Assembly (NCBI RefSeq): GCF_017654505.1 | Contig: NC_054553.1 | Location: 1,850,501 to 1,914,500, forward strand | Reading direction: 5' to 3' | DNA from: Polyodon spathula | Lineage: Eukaryota > Chordata > Actinopteri > Acipenseriformes > Polyodontidae | Length of the DNA: 64,000 bases | Part shown: positions 37,722-63,063 of the stretch, piece after piece | Layout of the letters: the number at the start of each line of letters is the position of its first letter | Numbering within the stretch: the first letter of the stretch is position 1 | Position numbers and translations under genes: made by a program | Notes under the pieces: generated by a model | Database searches by the model: none | Told to the model about the DNA's origin: nothing | What the model saw: the letters and a program-made list of their open reading frames with translations, nothing else

Positions 37722-38548
37722 TTCAGAGTCAAATCACATGTGGAACAGAGAGTCTGTTCACTAAACACTGATGACATCACCTCTCTCGGAGAGAGTGCTG
37801 CTAAGGGTGAGAAAAGAACCATTAACTCAATTCAGATCAAAGGTAAAACAAAACGAAACAAAAATGTTAGCGGTGTCATTTTAGCTCTGTGCCATCTGGC
37901 CTTTCCTAATGATTTAGTTCTAATAATCTTTTGAAGTGCATAAGATTTCATATTGTTTGCTTCTAATCTCTAACTGTATTGTATTTATGGTCTTCCCTCA
38001 TTAAAGTTCCCTTGTAGTAAAAGCATATCAAAGTGTGATAAAGGACAATGAAAACATTAAAAAGCATAGGTAAGCATTGGCAAGACCAGTGAGGTCATGG
38101 TATGTACATACCATACCAGCCAACAAGTACTGAGAAGAAAACAAAAAAACAGTAATGCATTTTAGTACCACAGTTGCTGTCATTGGCCTAAGATTGATTA
38201 CTTACTTAAACTTTTTTTGGACTGTTAGTATTACAGTATGTCACTGACATGCGCATGTTCAATAGATGGATAAATAGATAGACATGGAGTCAGAAGAGAC
38301 AGAAGACAGACGAGAAGAGGAAATGCAATGGCTGCAGAGGATCATGACATTTCAAAGCCCCTTGATCAAAACAAAAAAATCAACTGTTATTAAAAGTAGC
38401 ATCCAATACCATGTATTAAAATCAGTAACATGTTTAACAACAACTCTTTAAAACGTGGATTTAAAATATAAATATATATACTCACACAAATTGGGCTTTG
38501 ACAAGCTAGCACAGACGTATTGTTGTCAACATATTTGTAGTATATGCA

Positions 38549-38653
38549 TTAAGCAATTCGTAGTTCCTTTCTAGTCTTTTGTTAAATTGGAAATTAATTG
38601 CTACTTGCTGTTACTGTCTGGTGTCGTGAATAACTGTGACAAAATTCATGTAC
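38549..38653. repeat. Dispersed repeat, copy 2
   Basis: Partner of the element at 36094-36199, same orientation, about 2.45 kb away. The core GTTAAATTGGAAATTAATTG and TTACTGTCTGGTGTCGTGAA are unchanged. Confidence 0.9.
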
Positions 38654-41233
38654 TTAGATCATGTTAATCAACTACAGAAATTAAAATGTTGTTAACAGTA
38701 TTGTATATTGTACCAGAGAATGACATGGTCTGCAAGACAAATAAGGTATTTACATCATGGACACGCACACATACACACGCACGCGTGCACACACACACAC
38801 ACAAACACTGTGTATAGTGGATAGGAAGTCAGATGGGGCAAAACTTTTATCTCGGAGCAGATCAATGGAACCTTTGCAAAAGTCCCATTTCCAAAGCTGA
38901 AGTCTGAAAAGCTGTGGTACTGGCACTGGCATTTAGTATCAGGGCCATGGATAGACTAGAATTAGGAACATTATGTGTTCATTATAAATTATAGGGTTAA
39001 AGTAGCAGGCTTCTACCTTTACATACCGTTATTACCAATATTTTTACCTGAGAAAGTGAAACAGGAAAGTAATTAGACACTTTCCTCTTTATCGCAGTCC
39101 TGGACAGTTACAGAATCAACATGGCATGTCCAGAGTTTTAACAAGCGAGCTCCTTCTGCTATGTATTACTTTACAACTAACAAGCATCAGTAACAACCTA
39201 ATGCAGATTAAACAATAACCATGTACCTTGTCATGCCTGTGGCACGGGACTGTGAACATCCAGAGACAGTGCAAGGGTGGAAGAGTCAATACTGTGCTAT
39301 TGAGATTGTATCTCTGCTTGCACTGTTTAATCACATCTCACAGCTAGAGGTTCAAAGCAGGGCCTGTTTGGTGAAAGGATCTCAGTGTCCTTTAATTAAC
39401 ATTCTGCTTTGACTATATTAGCATGCTTTTCAAGGGTCAAAAGAATATCTGCAAAGCTGGTTTGAGTCTTAATAATTCACTGTGCACATATTACATCAAA
39501 CATCATGAAAGCACACATTTTAATTCATGATGAACATGACCTAACTGGGTAATGCACAGTGCCAGCCTGGCCCTATAGGAAACCATGCAGTGTGCTATTG
39601 ACTAAAGAGGCACAAAGAGGAAATGAAGAAAACATTGATCGCCTTCATAAGTGGTGATATTGATGACATCCGTTGATTACATTATAGGACATGAAAGTAC
39701 ATGGCCAGCCTCTTTCATCTTTCTGTTTTCTCACAGTTGCTTGTCTTAAGCCATTTGAGCGTGTCAGGTTGCCAGCAGTGAGCGCGTTGATTGCTGCTCT
39801 GTGAGATGTGTGCCTTTGTCCATATATTATAACAGGTGCAGGTATTGGACATGGAATTGTCTTTAATTATCTCAAGTGACCTTCAGTTAAGTTTGTTATA
39901 AAGATTTTTTTTTTAAATCCTTTGGTCTTTAAAAAGTTTAATGCAAACTGAACAAAGACACCAGTGGCTGAAACATAAGCACTGTCAAATTGAAAGAACA
40001 GTTTTGTATTTATTAGGAGGGGCACATTAAGTAAGGCTTCAAGAAAGTGAAAACAAATGGTTTTGTTAGCTTTAAGAAGTCAAAGTATATCAGTTGCCCC
40101 ACAGATCTTAAATAGGTCCAAGAGCCATTATGCAATGATAAGCACTGAAGCACATTCCTGGTTATCTTGAGGAATTTGCCAGGAGCACGAAATCCTGAAT
40201 TGCAGAAGGTAAATCAAGATTTGTTTTATCAACACACAACAAACCCTGATTCGAGTTGACTAACATGGGCATCGTTTTCATCATCCACTGCCTTTAAAAT
40301 GGGTATGAAATTGGAAAATTGGGTACTGCATTAAGCTTGCTTGAGGCTCAAGTGTTCCTGGTTTATATGCTGGATTTTCAGGTGTTTTTAACTCAAAATA
40401 CTGTCAATCTGTGTGTCTTGTATTAGATAGAAATAGAAACTCCTTCATTTTTGGTTTCCACTCCAAAATCAATTAAAAAACACATAATAGCATCCTGAAC
40501 ACACCTTACAGTATGTGTTCTACTGGGACACTGTGGACTCAGAATACATACAATTACAAAACTAGACAAAAATGCTTATAAGTGATGTGACTCCAGTCCT
40601 CAAGGGGAATAGGCTTTCTGTGCAGTATAGTCAACATTCTCACAGCTGAAATCTTTAGCTTTGCCTCCCTGACTCGGAACACTTCAGAGGCAGGACAGCG
40701 CTGCAAACAAGGGTTGCTTTCAGAGAAACTCGATAATCATCCAGGGAATACTAGATTAGGATTCCAAATATCCGGGACAATTCTATCTCCTGGTGTCTGT
40801 CACATCATGGAATCCCATCTGCTAAACAACAATAAAAGCCACCAAGGCTTTAAGATCAGAAGAGTTCAGTCCCTCTCAGAGATGCATGCAATATGAAACA
40901 GCGACTAACATCTAAGAGCATGGTACAGAAATGCTATAATAAATGATCCTTTCACGTCAATCTCATTAACACCCATAGAACTCAGTACACTAGTACACTG
41001 AAAGACCATCCACTGCTGTTTACTTGAGAGTTTATTGAAGCTAGATCCAATGTGCCATTAGCTAATGTGCTTGTTTGCTTGGTTTTTGCAGATTACTCCA
41101 CTTTAGAGTTTTTTGGGTTTTTTTTTTTTTTTTTTAGGTGGATTTTAAAGGATCGTTAGGGTTCATGGAAAGCATCATGCAAGTCTTGGGGTGGTTATAA
41201 AAGCAAGAATCATTTAAATACACTTAAATTATT

Positions 41234-41281
41234 TAATAATAATAATAATAATAATAATAATACATACATACATACATACAA
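41234..41281. repeat. (AAT)n followed by (CATA)n
   Basis: Compound microsatellite: about nine AAT units, then about four to five CATA units. Confidence 0.9.
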
Positions 41282-43678
41282 AATTGCCTCAAAGCTACAG
41301 ATTTTAACATTCAGTCTGTATATGTTATTTTAAATATAGTTTCAACTTGTTTTGCAGCTAAGTCGCATTCCTTTGAGGACAGCTGGGAGAATCTCATTTC
41401 CTGCACGGGAAGCTGCAGGCCTGTGGGGTCTCCCACATACTAGCTCTCTTTTCCTGGCTAATGCATCTTGCTTCAGCAAGAAAACACTTCTTAAATCAGT
41501 TTCCAATAAAGACTTGCACTCTGTGCAGAGCAGCATACAGGGAAGTTGCCTATGTCTCTGGTTTGTATGCAGCTGCAAAATCAAATTCCAAATGTAAATG
41601 TATTCAAGTATTTATTCAAAATTAATGTTTTAAAGAGTTTGAGGCCATTTAAGCTTCAATTAGTACAATAGTACGATCAAACATAGAAAACAGGACCTTA
41701 GTCTTTAAGGCAATGTGCCATGCACTGGCTCTTCCTCATACAATCCTTGAAAAGCTTTCACAGAATGTTAAAATATATGTCTGGCATTGCCTAGGTGCTC
41801 TTAATCTTTCCATCAGAACTGCAGTGATAAAGGCAAAGCAGTATAAATATGTTACATCAGAAATAAAAGTTTTGTTTTTTTTTAAATCAAGATTTGTCTA
41901 GGCACCATTTTAGATGGATGATCAGCTGTACACTGTGTTCCAGTAACTCAGGGGTGATGACGTTCTAAAGGTAATCCAAACAGATAACCTTTTTTTTTAT
42001 TATTCAATGTTTTAACCTTTAGGTTCTGCATACCTAAGAGTTCTGCTTTGCAATAGAAAGAACATATCTCCTAGCTAGATATTCCCAGGGCAGTTTGCAG
42101 CCTGCTGCATCTCCAGTCTTCAAGATGAAAAATAAATGCCGCAGCTCAACAAGACATCTGGTGACACAAAATTACATGCACTTACTATAGTTTTCTGTGA
42201 TCACGAACATTCCCACAAAATTAAAAAATATATAAAAAATAAAAAAAAAAGACTGCCCCTTCATTCATGGTTTTTGGGAGATCCCTAAACAACACTGAAG
42301 AACACAATAATAAAAAAAAAAAAACATCTGGTTTAAGAGTTTTAGAGCACCAGTATTTAGGTCCAACGAAGTTTAAACTATTAAAATAGAATTGTGGACA
42401 GCACAGTACATCCTCTGAGGCAGGTGCTTGACAGAGGAGGAGAAATACTTTCCAAATACTGTGCACTGACCGCAAGGCAAGGAAACTGCAGCCTGGCAGA
42501 TGCATTGGAAAACAAACAATCTGGCAATTATTCCACATGCCTGTCCAATTTGTTCTTGAATCAACATCTTCTCATATATTTACTATTGCTTAAAAAAAAA
42601 AAAAAAAGCCATTCAACCTGTCAAATTTTAATGATCAGTTTTTAAATGTGCAATTAATTGACATTTCTTCTGAGAAGCCCAGTATATACATGCACAACAG
42701 AAAGAAAACATTTGATATTTTCTGATGACATTTACAGCAGACATTAAGAAACAGTAGTAATGTCTAAAGGACGCTGCTTTAGAAAACGATGCGTCACTTT
42801 CATTGAAAAACAAATATCCAGTCGCAAAGAAATTCTAATTATAAAAATTGATCTTTTAGATTAGTAATGTACTGTTCAGGGTGACAATTTTAAATATTTT
42901 TTCAACGTATTCACTGAAGGTGACAAACTTCTTTCTAGTGTGGAGTAACAAATACATAAGGGTTTATTTACATGCACAGCACATTAAGGCATGTTTAATA
43001 TTCCCTGCTTTTAAAAAAAAAAAAAAAACTAAAAAGGTATGTTGAAGCTCATCTGCAATAAACATTTCCCATGTAAAATATCTGACCCAAAACACAACCA
43101 TATTAGTGGAATCGTCACGCTGTTTTGTGTCCACTTACACAAGATCAGTAAACGTTTTCAACATTTAAGAATGGCAAAGTGCAATAACTTTCTTTATCTG
43201 AATCACTCACTTATATCTATCACACCGAGATTTATTTATTGAATATTAGTCATTTAGAACACAGAGGTTTACAAGGTTTTTTGTAAATAATATTTTAGCT
43301 GTGAATGCTGTGTGCAAGAGATGCAGTCAAAGCTGCAGGTAACAAATTAACTATATTTATTAAACAGTGTAAGAAATGCAGACCCCTCCAAAAAAACAAA
43401 CAAAAAAAAAACACACACAGTTTATAAGAATGGTCCACATTTATACATCCAGTACTTTAACTGCATGTGGAAACTCCTTACCTGCATGGATTCTTCAGAA
43501 CCCAGATTCATAAATCAGACTCAAGTGCTTGTGTGAAATGAACTGCATTTATGTAATTCCATTGGGGAGGGGGGGAACAAAACAAAAAACAGTAGTTTGT
43601 GACAATGTCACACAATCTTTGTTCATTTCAACCCCCCTAGATCACCACAAATTATAACATCTGTATTCATAAAATAAC

Positions 43679-43699
43679 TTTTTTTTTTTTTTTTTTTTA
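43679..43699. repeat. (T)n homopolymer
   Basis: About 21 uninterrupted thymines. Confidence 0.9.
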
Positions 43700-44456
43700 C
43701 AATAAAACAAAGTCTTAAAAGAACAAGTTAAACATAAAATAGTTTTTACATTGCACATACACTGAGTTCTATACATCCAGAATCATCCTGACAAGTAGCA
43801 AGGTTATAGAATCTTTACTGAAACAAACAGAACAGTATTGGAATCGGTAACACTTTCTAATATTCAAGTGCAGTTCACTTGTGGACAAAAAAGAGTAGCA
43901 TAGAATAACCCAACCACAATTCTCAAGCTGCAGAGCAAATTTAGCAACAAAGGGTTTGCACGTCTTCCTGAAGAAGGGTGGCTCACTGTGTGATTCAGTT
44001 TTGCTGGGGGTGCAGTTGCGTTAGACTGTACTAGTATTATGCCAGTTGCCTCTGAAACAAATTCTACCAAGAATCCAAAACCTGAAGTATTCATCAGGAT
44101 AGGTCTGCTGTCTTTCCGAGTCAGGGAATGCTTTCTATCCAGCAGTACACTGGAAAACCAGTCATTTAAATGCTGAAATACTTGGCGTTTCAAACAGCTC
44201 TGCATTGCTGGCTCATGTTATTTGGTTGACTTAACAACCTACCATAAGGCACTATTTTAATCCATCAGTAAAACCTGCATATGATGGGCATTTTTTAATC
44301 CACAGAGAATTATGTACCATTCATATTATCGCGCTCCATGCATATTCTCCAATTCCTTGAAAATGCTAAATTGTTAAAGATTAATGAGAGACTTCAATAA
44401 AAAATAATAATGGTATTTTAAAAGATAACATATGGTCCAGTGCCATGTTTAATGCA

Positions 44457-44462
44457 TTTATT
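44457..44462 (-). terminator. YIPF6: Candidate polyadenylation signal AATAAA for YIPF6
   Basis: Reading the minus strand, the first AATAAA after the YIPF6 stop codon (44619) is here, giving a 3'UTR of about 160 nt plus cleavage distance. Longer 3'UTRs that use later signals cannot be excluded. Confidence 0.35.
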
Positions 44463-44618
44463 CCTAAGGGTTATTTCAAATAGTTTAAAACACATGATGG
44501 TCATTTTGGGCTGTTGCTGCTTATTTGAGTCAACCTGAACCTTCCAGCTTCCAATTCCATTCCTTCCCAAATGGAAGTGAAGAACAGTCTCTTAGTCTTC
44601 AGGAGAAATGCTGTCAGT

Positions 44619-45637
44619 TCAGGGTCCTGTGTTGCTGTGTGATGGGGAGAAGGTAAGAATCATCCAGCTGATGACAAAGTAGAACAGGAACACTGGATAC
44701 ACAACCAAGGCTTTGCGATTCGGAGGCTGGCTGTCTGCCAAGAAGGCTGTGGATGCTGCAGGGAGAGAGCAAAGGGTATCTAAAGTAAAGAGGTATCAAC
44801 TACCAACGCCACCACATTGGATCCGAAACACAATCCCCAGTCCCCCCCATCCTCAATTTATTATTATTTTTTTTATTTTTTTAATCTCTTGGCCAGTGTG
44901 TTGTTTCGGTTATAAACCTAAGAGTTTTTAAACAGCAGCATTGATCAAACAATGAACAATAGGCGTGCCATGTTATTGCTTTAGTACTCATTGTAATCTG
45001 AAGTGTTCATTTAAGCTTCGGAAAAGAACAATGAACTAAAACCATATTTTCCTCTTAATACTGTATAATAACTCCACCTACTGGACTAACATCAGATTAC
45101 ATCCTTACAGCCATGTGGACTGTACTTGTATAATACAAGTTCAACAGATGCATTGTTTGCTTACTACTGTACAATACTTGTCCATGTTTAAAAATAATAA
45201 TAATACACTACTTACCAAACGTTGACCAACCAAACGATGCAACCACTACTATAAATCGAACAATAAAACTAGCTGTCCCGGTGCCCCCTAGTAGCACCAG
45301 CCTGCAGACAATCATTGCAACAGTCAGAGGCAGGATACAGTATCCCAGTACACACAGGCTCTGGAAGAACGAGCTGTGAAAAGAACACAATGGAAAAATT
45401 ATGCCAGCGGAAAACACACTTGACTTGCATGCACTAGTTTAGTTCATGTAAAAAAAAAAAAAAGCAGTACTCACATAGTGCCTCCCAGCAACTTGGAATT
45501 TAACGTAATAATGACAGATCCAAACCATATAATAACAAACACTTCAGCAAACTGGGGCCCTCCATCTTCTTTGCTGTCTGCAGACCCCCCCTGTAGCATG
45601 CTGGAGACAGGAGGACAGGGAGTGTATCAAACCATGG

Positions 45638-45696
<59 letters not shown>

Positions 45697-47878
45697 TCAG
45701 TAATATATTCATTCTTGAGATACAAGCCGAAAACATCAAGTCCCCTCAAGAAATCTGTAACATAACCTTTGATATGCAACAATATAGATAAAACAAAAAC
45801 ACTGGAGGTATTTATAGGTGTTTGATGGCATGACAACTACTTGTTATTGTTTATATTCAAATCCATGATTTATTCCTATATGATGGAATGGTGTTCTATA
45901 TGTGACATTACTTTTACTTATATCTTATATATGATTTTTTACATAATATACCCATAGTAAACCATTCATATTAATATATAGTTTTAGAAAATGCCTTTGA
46001 CTTACAGAGCTAATGTGACACAGAGCAGCAAAGGACCCCATAAGTCCCCTGCAAAAAAAACAAAAAATGTTACAGTGCAGTAGAGTTTATGTAAACCCCA
46101 CAAACACACATTACTAACGTCAATGACACTGATTATAGTTGGTTTGTAATGCTGACAACAACTGAAGATCCAACAAACAGCATCATTGTAGGCAGTGCAA
46201 TGTTACGGGGTAACTAAAAAATAAGTTTTAAAGCTTATGCTTACAGTCTCTAAGTAGTGTTGTGCTTTTCTTAGGATACATCACATGGCCAAACTTTTTT
46301 CCTACTGCCTTCAAATCTCTCAGCTGAAAAGACAGAGGAATCAATATTTAAACTTTTAAAATTACAATTTGTGAAATAACTACAGTATACATTTTAATCC
46401 ATAAAGGTATTCAGTAATCTTAGCAGTATTCGTGGATTACAGGGCTCACCGGTTGATTTTCAGCACACTACTCATAATACATTTTATAAATAAAGCCCCT
46501 TAAGCAGTTATGTTGTACTGTTAACAGATTCCCATTACTTTCTCCCTTTTATATAAAAGTTGATTCTTTCCTGGCAGTAACAGACACTGAATGCAGCTTC
46601 TTTTTTTGAGGGCTGGTTTCAGTTTTGCTCAGTGCACAAAAATCCAAGAAGCTCAGTTCAGCATTTTCTATTAAATGGAACTTAAACCTAAAAAGCTCTC
46701 TTTGTGTCTAAAGAACATGATTTCTAAAGAGAGACGGGGCAGTCAAAACATTTTCACTGACTCAACAACAAGAGTCAGAAGAAATAGCGAATTCTAAACA
46801 AGTGCTTCTTTTCTCAACAGTCTTTTAGATGTCTAGCAGCCAAGTTCTGACCTGTTTCTCTTTTATTAACCCTCTCTATAACACGCATGGGCTTTGTGAA
46901 ATTAATTTTTACCCAAACCAATTATAAATCAGGCTTTCTTTAACCGACTGACTGATCTTGATTACTGGAAACAGTGTCTTGAATCTCTTTTGGAGTCTTT
47001 GTTATTTCTTCAGGTAATTGGCAGGGTGGACTTCAGCTGCAGTAAAGAACTCACACAGTCTGGTCAAGTTGTTTATAACTTGATGCCGCAGAAGTGATGC
47101 TCCAGCATATACAGACACATGTAATACATTTTTTTTTTATATATTTGGTTTAAAGTGAAAATGTGTCACAAAAGGTTTTGAAAACAAAGACTTAAACTAA
47201 TTTACTGTGACTCTCTGAAACAGATGTCCCCGAGAATGTAATCTCAAGCTTGCTATTGTTATACTACCATAACGTTTGGTTTAATTTACCCACTGAAAAC
47301 CGTACTCTTTCCATTCTAGATAAATATGTAAACTCACAATGGTTTCTTTCACTGGTTCATCGAGTGTAGAGTACTCATCATCATGTGACAGAGACCCTAC
47401 TGGAACTGTGATCTCTCCTTCCACAGGGATATCTCCAGAGATGGACACATCAGACAGCCCTGCAAACTGCAAAAAATAAACAAATAAACAACACACACTT
47501 TTTTTTTTTTTTTTGCATCATACAATTAGTTGCAGGAGAAATCAAAGAAAGATTACCCACATTAACTATGATGAAACAGCTGCAGTGTCTTATGCACACA
47601 AATAAATATAGTGAGAACAGAAATATATATTAGTGCAGGGGTCTCCAACTCTGGTCCTGGAGAGCTATTGTGGCTGCTGGTTTTCATTTAATTCAATCTG
47701 TTACTTAAATGAACCAATTACTGGCTTAATTAGTCAAGATTAACAGGTAATCCATATCTTTAGCCACTGATGATGTAAAGACACCTATAAAACCTGCAGG
47801 ATAGGGGTTCTCCAGGACCAGGGTTGCAGACCCCTGTATTAGTGTATATATATTAAAAAAATAAAATAAATATTTATT

Positions 47879-47925
<47 letters not shown>

Positions 47926-48780
47926 TATATAGATATCTATATATATATATATCTATATATATATATATATATATTTCTCACAAAGGCAAATGCAATGATA
48001 CTACCATTATGGTGGTAACCATTGTGCAATTCAATTCAAGTAATATGTATCACGATATACATACATACATACATACAAAACCCTACCACTGAAAATGTAC
48101 AGTTTTACTTTACCAAAATGTGCTTACTGGCAGTAAGTAGAACTGGATTTGTATATCAGAGCCACAGGGTCCATCCACCCTGACTGGCTTGTGTCTATTA
48201 AATACCCCCCCGGATTCCCATGTGACAGTACCGGCCACTGTCACATGGGAATCCAGTGACGTGGAATGAATGCTGTTCGGCATGCTCACCTGGCTGCACT
48301 CTCTCCATTAACAACATAATAACCCTGTGCGGCTTAAGTGTACTGCAGCACCTCCTTCGACAACTTTGAACCCAAATACATTTAGTGTGTTGTCCATAAA
48401 CAAATACAGCCTCTCAATGCAGATGACTCTGTGTCAACAACGTGTATAACCAGCATATTCTATGCCTATTACAAACAGGAGGAAAGGGGGGGGGGTAAAA
48501 TAAACATGCCTAATACTGTCTATGGACCACACTCCAGAAATTATAAACAAAGAAACACTTCATAGACATCTTCATAGGCCTATTCACACACGTACAGCAA
48601 CGACAAACAAGCTCGTATTTTAAATATCGCACATTTAAAACCGCCATAAACCAAACAGCTAACTCCTGGCTGCAACCAGACACCCTCTCGCTTGATCAGG
48701 GCACGCTCCCGAGAAGAGAAATATGAAATAAATTATATTGTTCTCACCAAGGGTTTACTTGCTTCGTCCACTTCCGACAT
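44619..48780 (-). CDS. YIPF6: YIPF6, Yip1-domain family member 6, complete, 7 coding exons
   Basis: Multi-pass Golgi membrane protein of the YIP1 family, which works with YIF1-type partners in Golgi structure and ER-Golgi traffic. Coding exons, in transcript order: 48780-48748, 47466-47338, 46323-46245, 46048-46006, 45600-45475, 45373-45216, 44755-44619 (stop TGA at 44621-44619). All junctions are GT-AG and phases agree, giving 705 nt, 234 residues; human YIPF6 is 236 by memory. Exon 2 carries the family motif FAGLSDVSIS..DIPVEGEIT; exon 3 LRDLKAVGKKF; exon 4 WDLWGPL; exon 6 FFQSLCVLGYCILPLTVAM. Five hydrophobic segments lie near residues 82-97, 112-128, 143-165, 173-192 and 206-225, after an acidic cytosolic N-terminus. 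The start has a good context (A at -3). The C-terminus reads TFSPSHSNTGP, longer than the human TFTPQ ending, while the first exon is shorter than in human. Head to head with OPHN1. Exon boundaries were derived by hand. Confidence 0.96.
45640..45695. repeat. (CA)28 microsatellite in YIPF6 intron 4
   Basis: 56 bp of uninterrupted CA on plus, which is (TG)28 in the sense of YIPF6. It ends 39 nt before the acceptor of coding exon 5. Confidence 0.97.
47636..47836. mobile_element. hAT-type MITE with 8-bp target duplication, YIPF6 intron 1
   Basis: 201 bp with terminal inverted repeats of about 30 bp: left CAGGGGTCTCCAACTCTGGT, right (reverse complement) CAGGGGTCTGCAACCCTGGT. It is flanked by the perfect 8-bp direct repeat TATTAGTG (47628-47635 and 47837-47844). 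A CAGGGG-type terminus and 8-bp duplication are characteristic of hAT transposons. There is no coding capacity, so it is nonautonomous. Confidence 0.92.
47884..47974. repeat. (TA)n with GATA/TCTA interruptions
   Basis: About 90 bp of alternating TA interrupted by AGATATATAGATATCTAT, itself palindromic. YIPF6 intron 1. Confidence 0.9.
48055..48077. repeat. (CATA)n microsatellite
   Basis: About five to six ATAC units in YIPF6 intron 1. Confidence 0.85.
48212..48254. repeat. Perfect 18-bp hairpin, 7-nt loop, YIPF6 intron 1
   Basis: GGATTCCCATGTGACAGT (48212-48229), loop ACCGGCC, then ACTGTCACATGGGAATCC (48237-48254), an exact reverse complement. Confidence 0.95.
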
Positions 48781-49085
48781 CTTCGCTCATTAGAAGCAAC
48801 GTGGAGACAAACACACAGACGACAACAGTCAGCGACACCGCCCCTTTCGGTCGAAGGATTTAAACGTCTGCAAATTGGGACTTTTGTCAAGAAAAAAAAA
48901 AAATACTGCAGTACAGCATCCCAGCCACAAGGAGGCGCTCCGCCAAAGGCAGTGTGACGAAATTTAGGCCAGGGTTAAATTTTAATTTAATGCTTTGTTT
49001 ACACAACAAAATATTTACATTGCAGTGCAAGAGACAAAGAAAATAAAACAGCACATTTACAATTGTTGGTTGCCAGGGGTCAAAA

Positions 49086-49128
<43 letters not shown>

Positions 49129-50381
49129 TAATAATAATATAAAGTCCCCTTTTAACTAATATTGATATTTTTTTAAATAAAAAAATTTATTTCGTCTCCA
49201 AAAGGTGTGCGAAAACACACGGAATTGCATCATAACGTATGTATCACACAGTTAAGATAAATTTTTTTTTTTTTTTCACTCAAAAACATTTTTGTGCACA
49301 TGTACATGTCGGCCCAATTCGTTATGCCACGGTAGAGTAAAATTTGTACGTGCAATATGTAAGAGCGATTAATACCCCCCCCCCCCCCCCCCATTTAAAA
49401 ATGAAATTGCACTGGACGTTTTTTTATGTCATTGAAAACACCATACACGAATACCCACTGACGCTTTAAAAAGTAACGTATGATTACAACATAAGTCTTT
49501 ATTTCTGCTTTTCGTGAAATCCACTGACATTGCACTATCTCGGCTGCGGCAGTATGTCATTCGCAAGACCGAGCAGGTGGACCAAGCGCACCACATTCCA
49601 ACCCAGGATGTATCATGGGCCCTGGACTCTATTATTACTTGCGTTATCCTTAATGCATTGCTACGCGATGCTAACGACACTGTGCAAGTTAAAAGGAGTC
49701 AGCAAGTTTATGTGAAGGGTATTGCTAGTGCTTTTCCTCCCTGTCTTGGCGTCAGGCTGCACAGCCGAGGAAATCTTGGAAAAGCGCCGCTGCGGCTTTA
49801 AGACCGGGTGCGGATGTGTCCGGGGGAGGTCTGTCTCCATGCCCAGCCTGAATTTTGTATTCCGATAAGGAAATTCACAATAAGGAAATCCCTGAGTAGC
49901 ACAATCTGTGGAGATCATTCACAGATGTACAGGGGTATCTAAACAGATCTCGTTACACCACGCATGAGGGAGCAGTTACACGTTTCAGCGCTCCAGCTTG
50001 CATATTATTGTCCTACAAAATAAACCCTAGATGACATGTGCGCGCGGCTGTAAAGAGGTATTTATTTTTTTTTTTTTTTTGCAATTCCAGCTCAATGTCT
50101 GAGAACTGATTGGAATTCATCGTCACTGTGGAAAGCTTGGTCAGTGCACGGCAACAGCACCACAATGCCTTAAATCGATCCGCTGCGCGAGAGGGATACA
50201 CCTTTGCAGAGCCCCTGGGCGCGAGCTCACAGCTGGATACTGGCTGTATTTGGGATTTGATAATATACAGAAGTGTGGATGTAAAAACAGCCCGAAAGCT
50301 GCTGGTCAGACTGTATCGAGGAGGTGTGTCGTGCTGTTTTGGTAGAGGCTACATTTAAAGCACACATATTAAGAATTAATC
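48781..50381. promoter_or_regulatory. Shared upstream region between divergent YIPF6 and OPHN1
   Basis: About 1.6 kb separates the two start codons, so both promoters and 5'UTRs must lie here, or partly in unseen upstream exons. On the YIPF6 side there is a GC-box-like CCGCCCC at 48838-48844, and the start-codon region itself contains a TCGGAAGTG ETS-like motif in sense orientation, both typical of housekeeping promoters. The middle holds an (AAT)n tract, a T-run near 49262-49276, a C-run near 49375-49392 and a T-run near 50067-50080. Small open frames on both strands here have no splice or composition support. Transcription start sites cannot be placed from sequence alone. Confidence 0.5.
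49087..49139. repeat. (AAT)n microsatellite between YIPF6 and OPHN1
   Basis: About 52 bp of AAT units with one AAAT interruption, inside the shared upstream region. Confidence 0.9.

Positions 50382-63063
<12,682 letters not shown>

Larger units (their letters stand above)
34538..44618. other. Noncoding region between the 34.3-kb exon and YIPF6
   Basis: About 10 kb with no supported coding exon. It holds a foldback element at 35478, a dispersed repeat pair (36094, 38549), homopolymers and microsatellites listed separately, and, at its right end, the YIPF6 3'UTR. Confidence 0.55.

Noticed and set aside
37511..37934. Overlapping Ser/Leu-rich plus-strand frames
   Set aside because: Arise from the (CT)n tract in three frames.
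49514..49801. 95-codon plus-strand frame just upstream of OPHN1
   Set aside because: Falls in the shared promoter region, has overlapping frames on both strands and no recognisable protein features.
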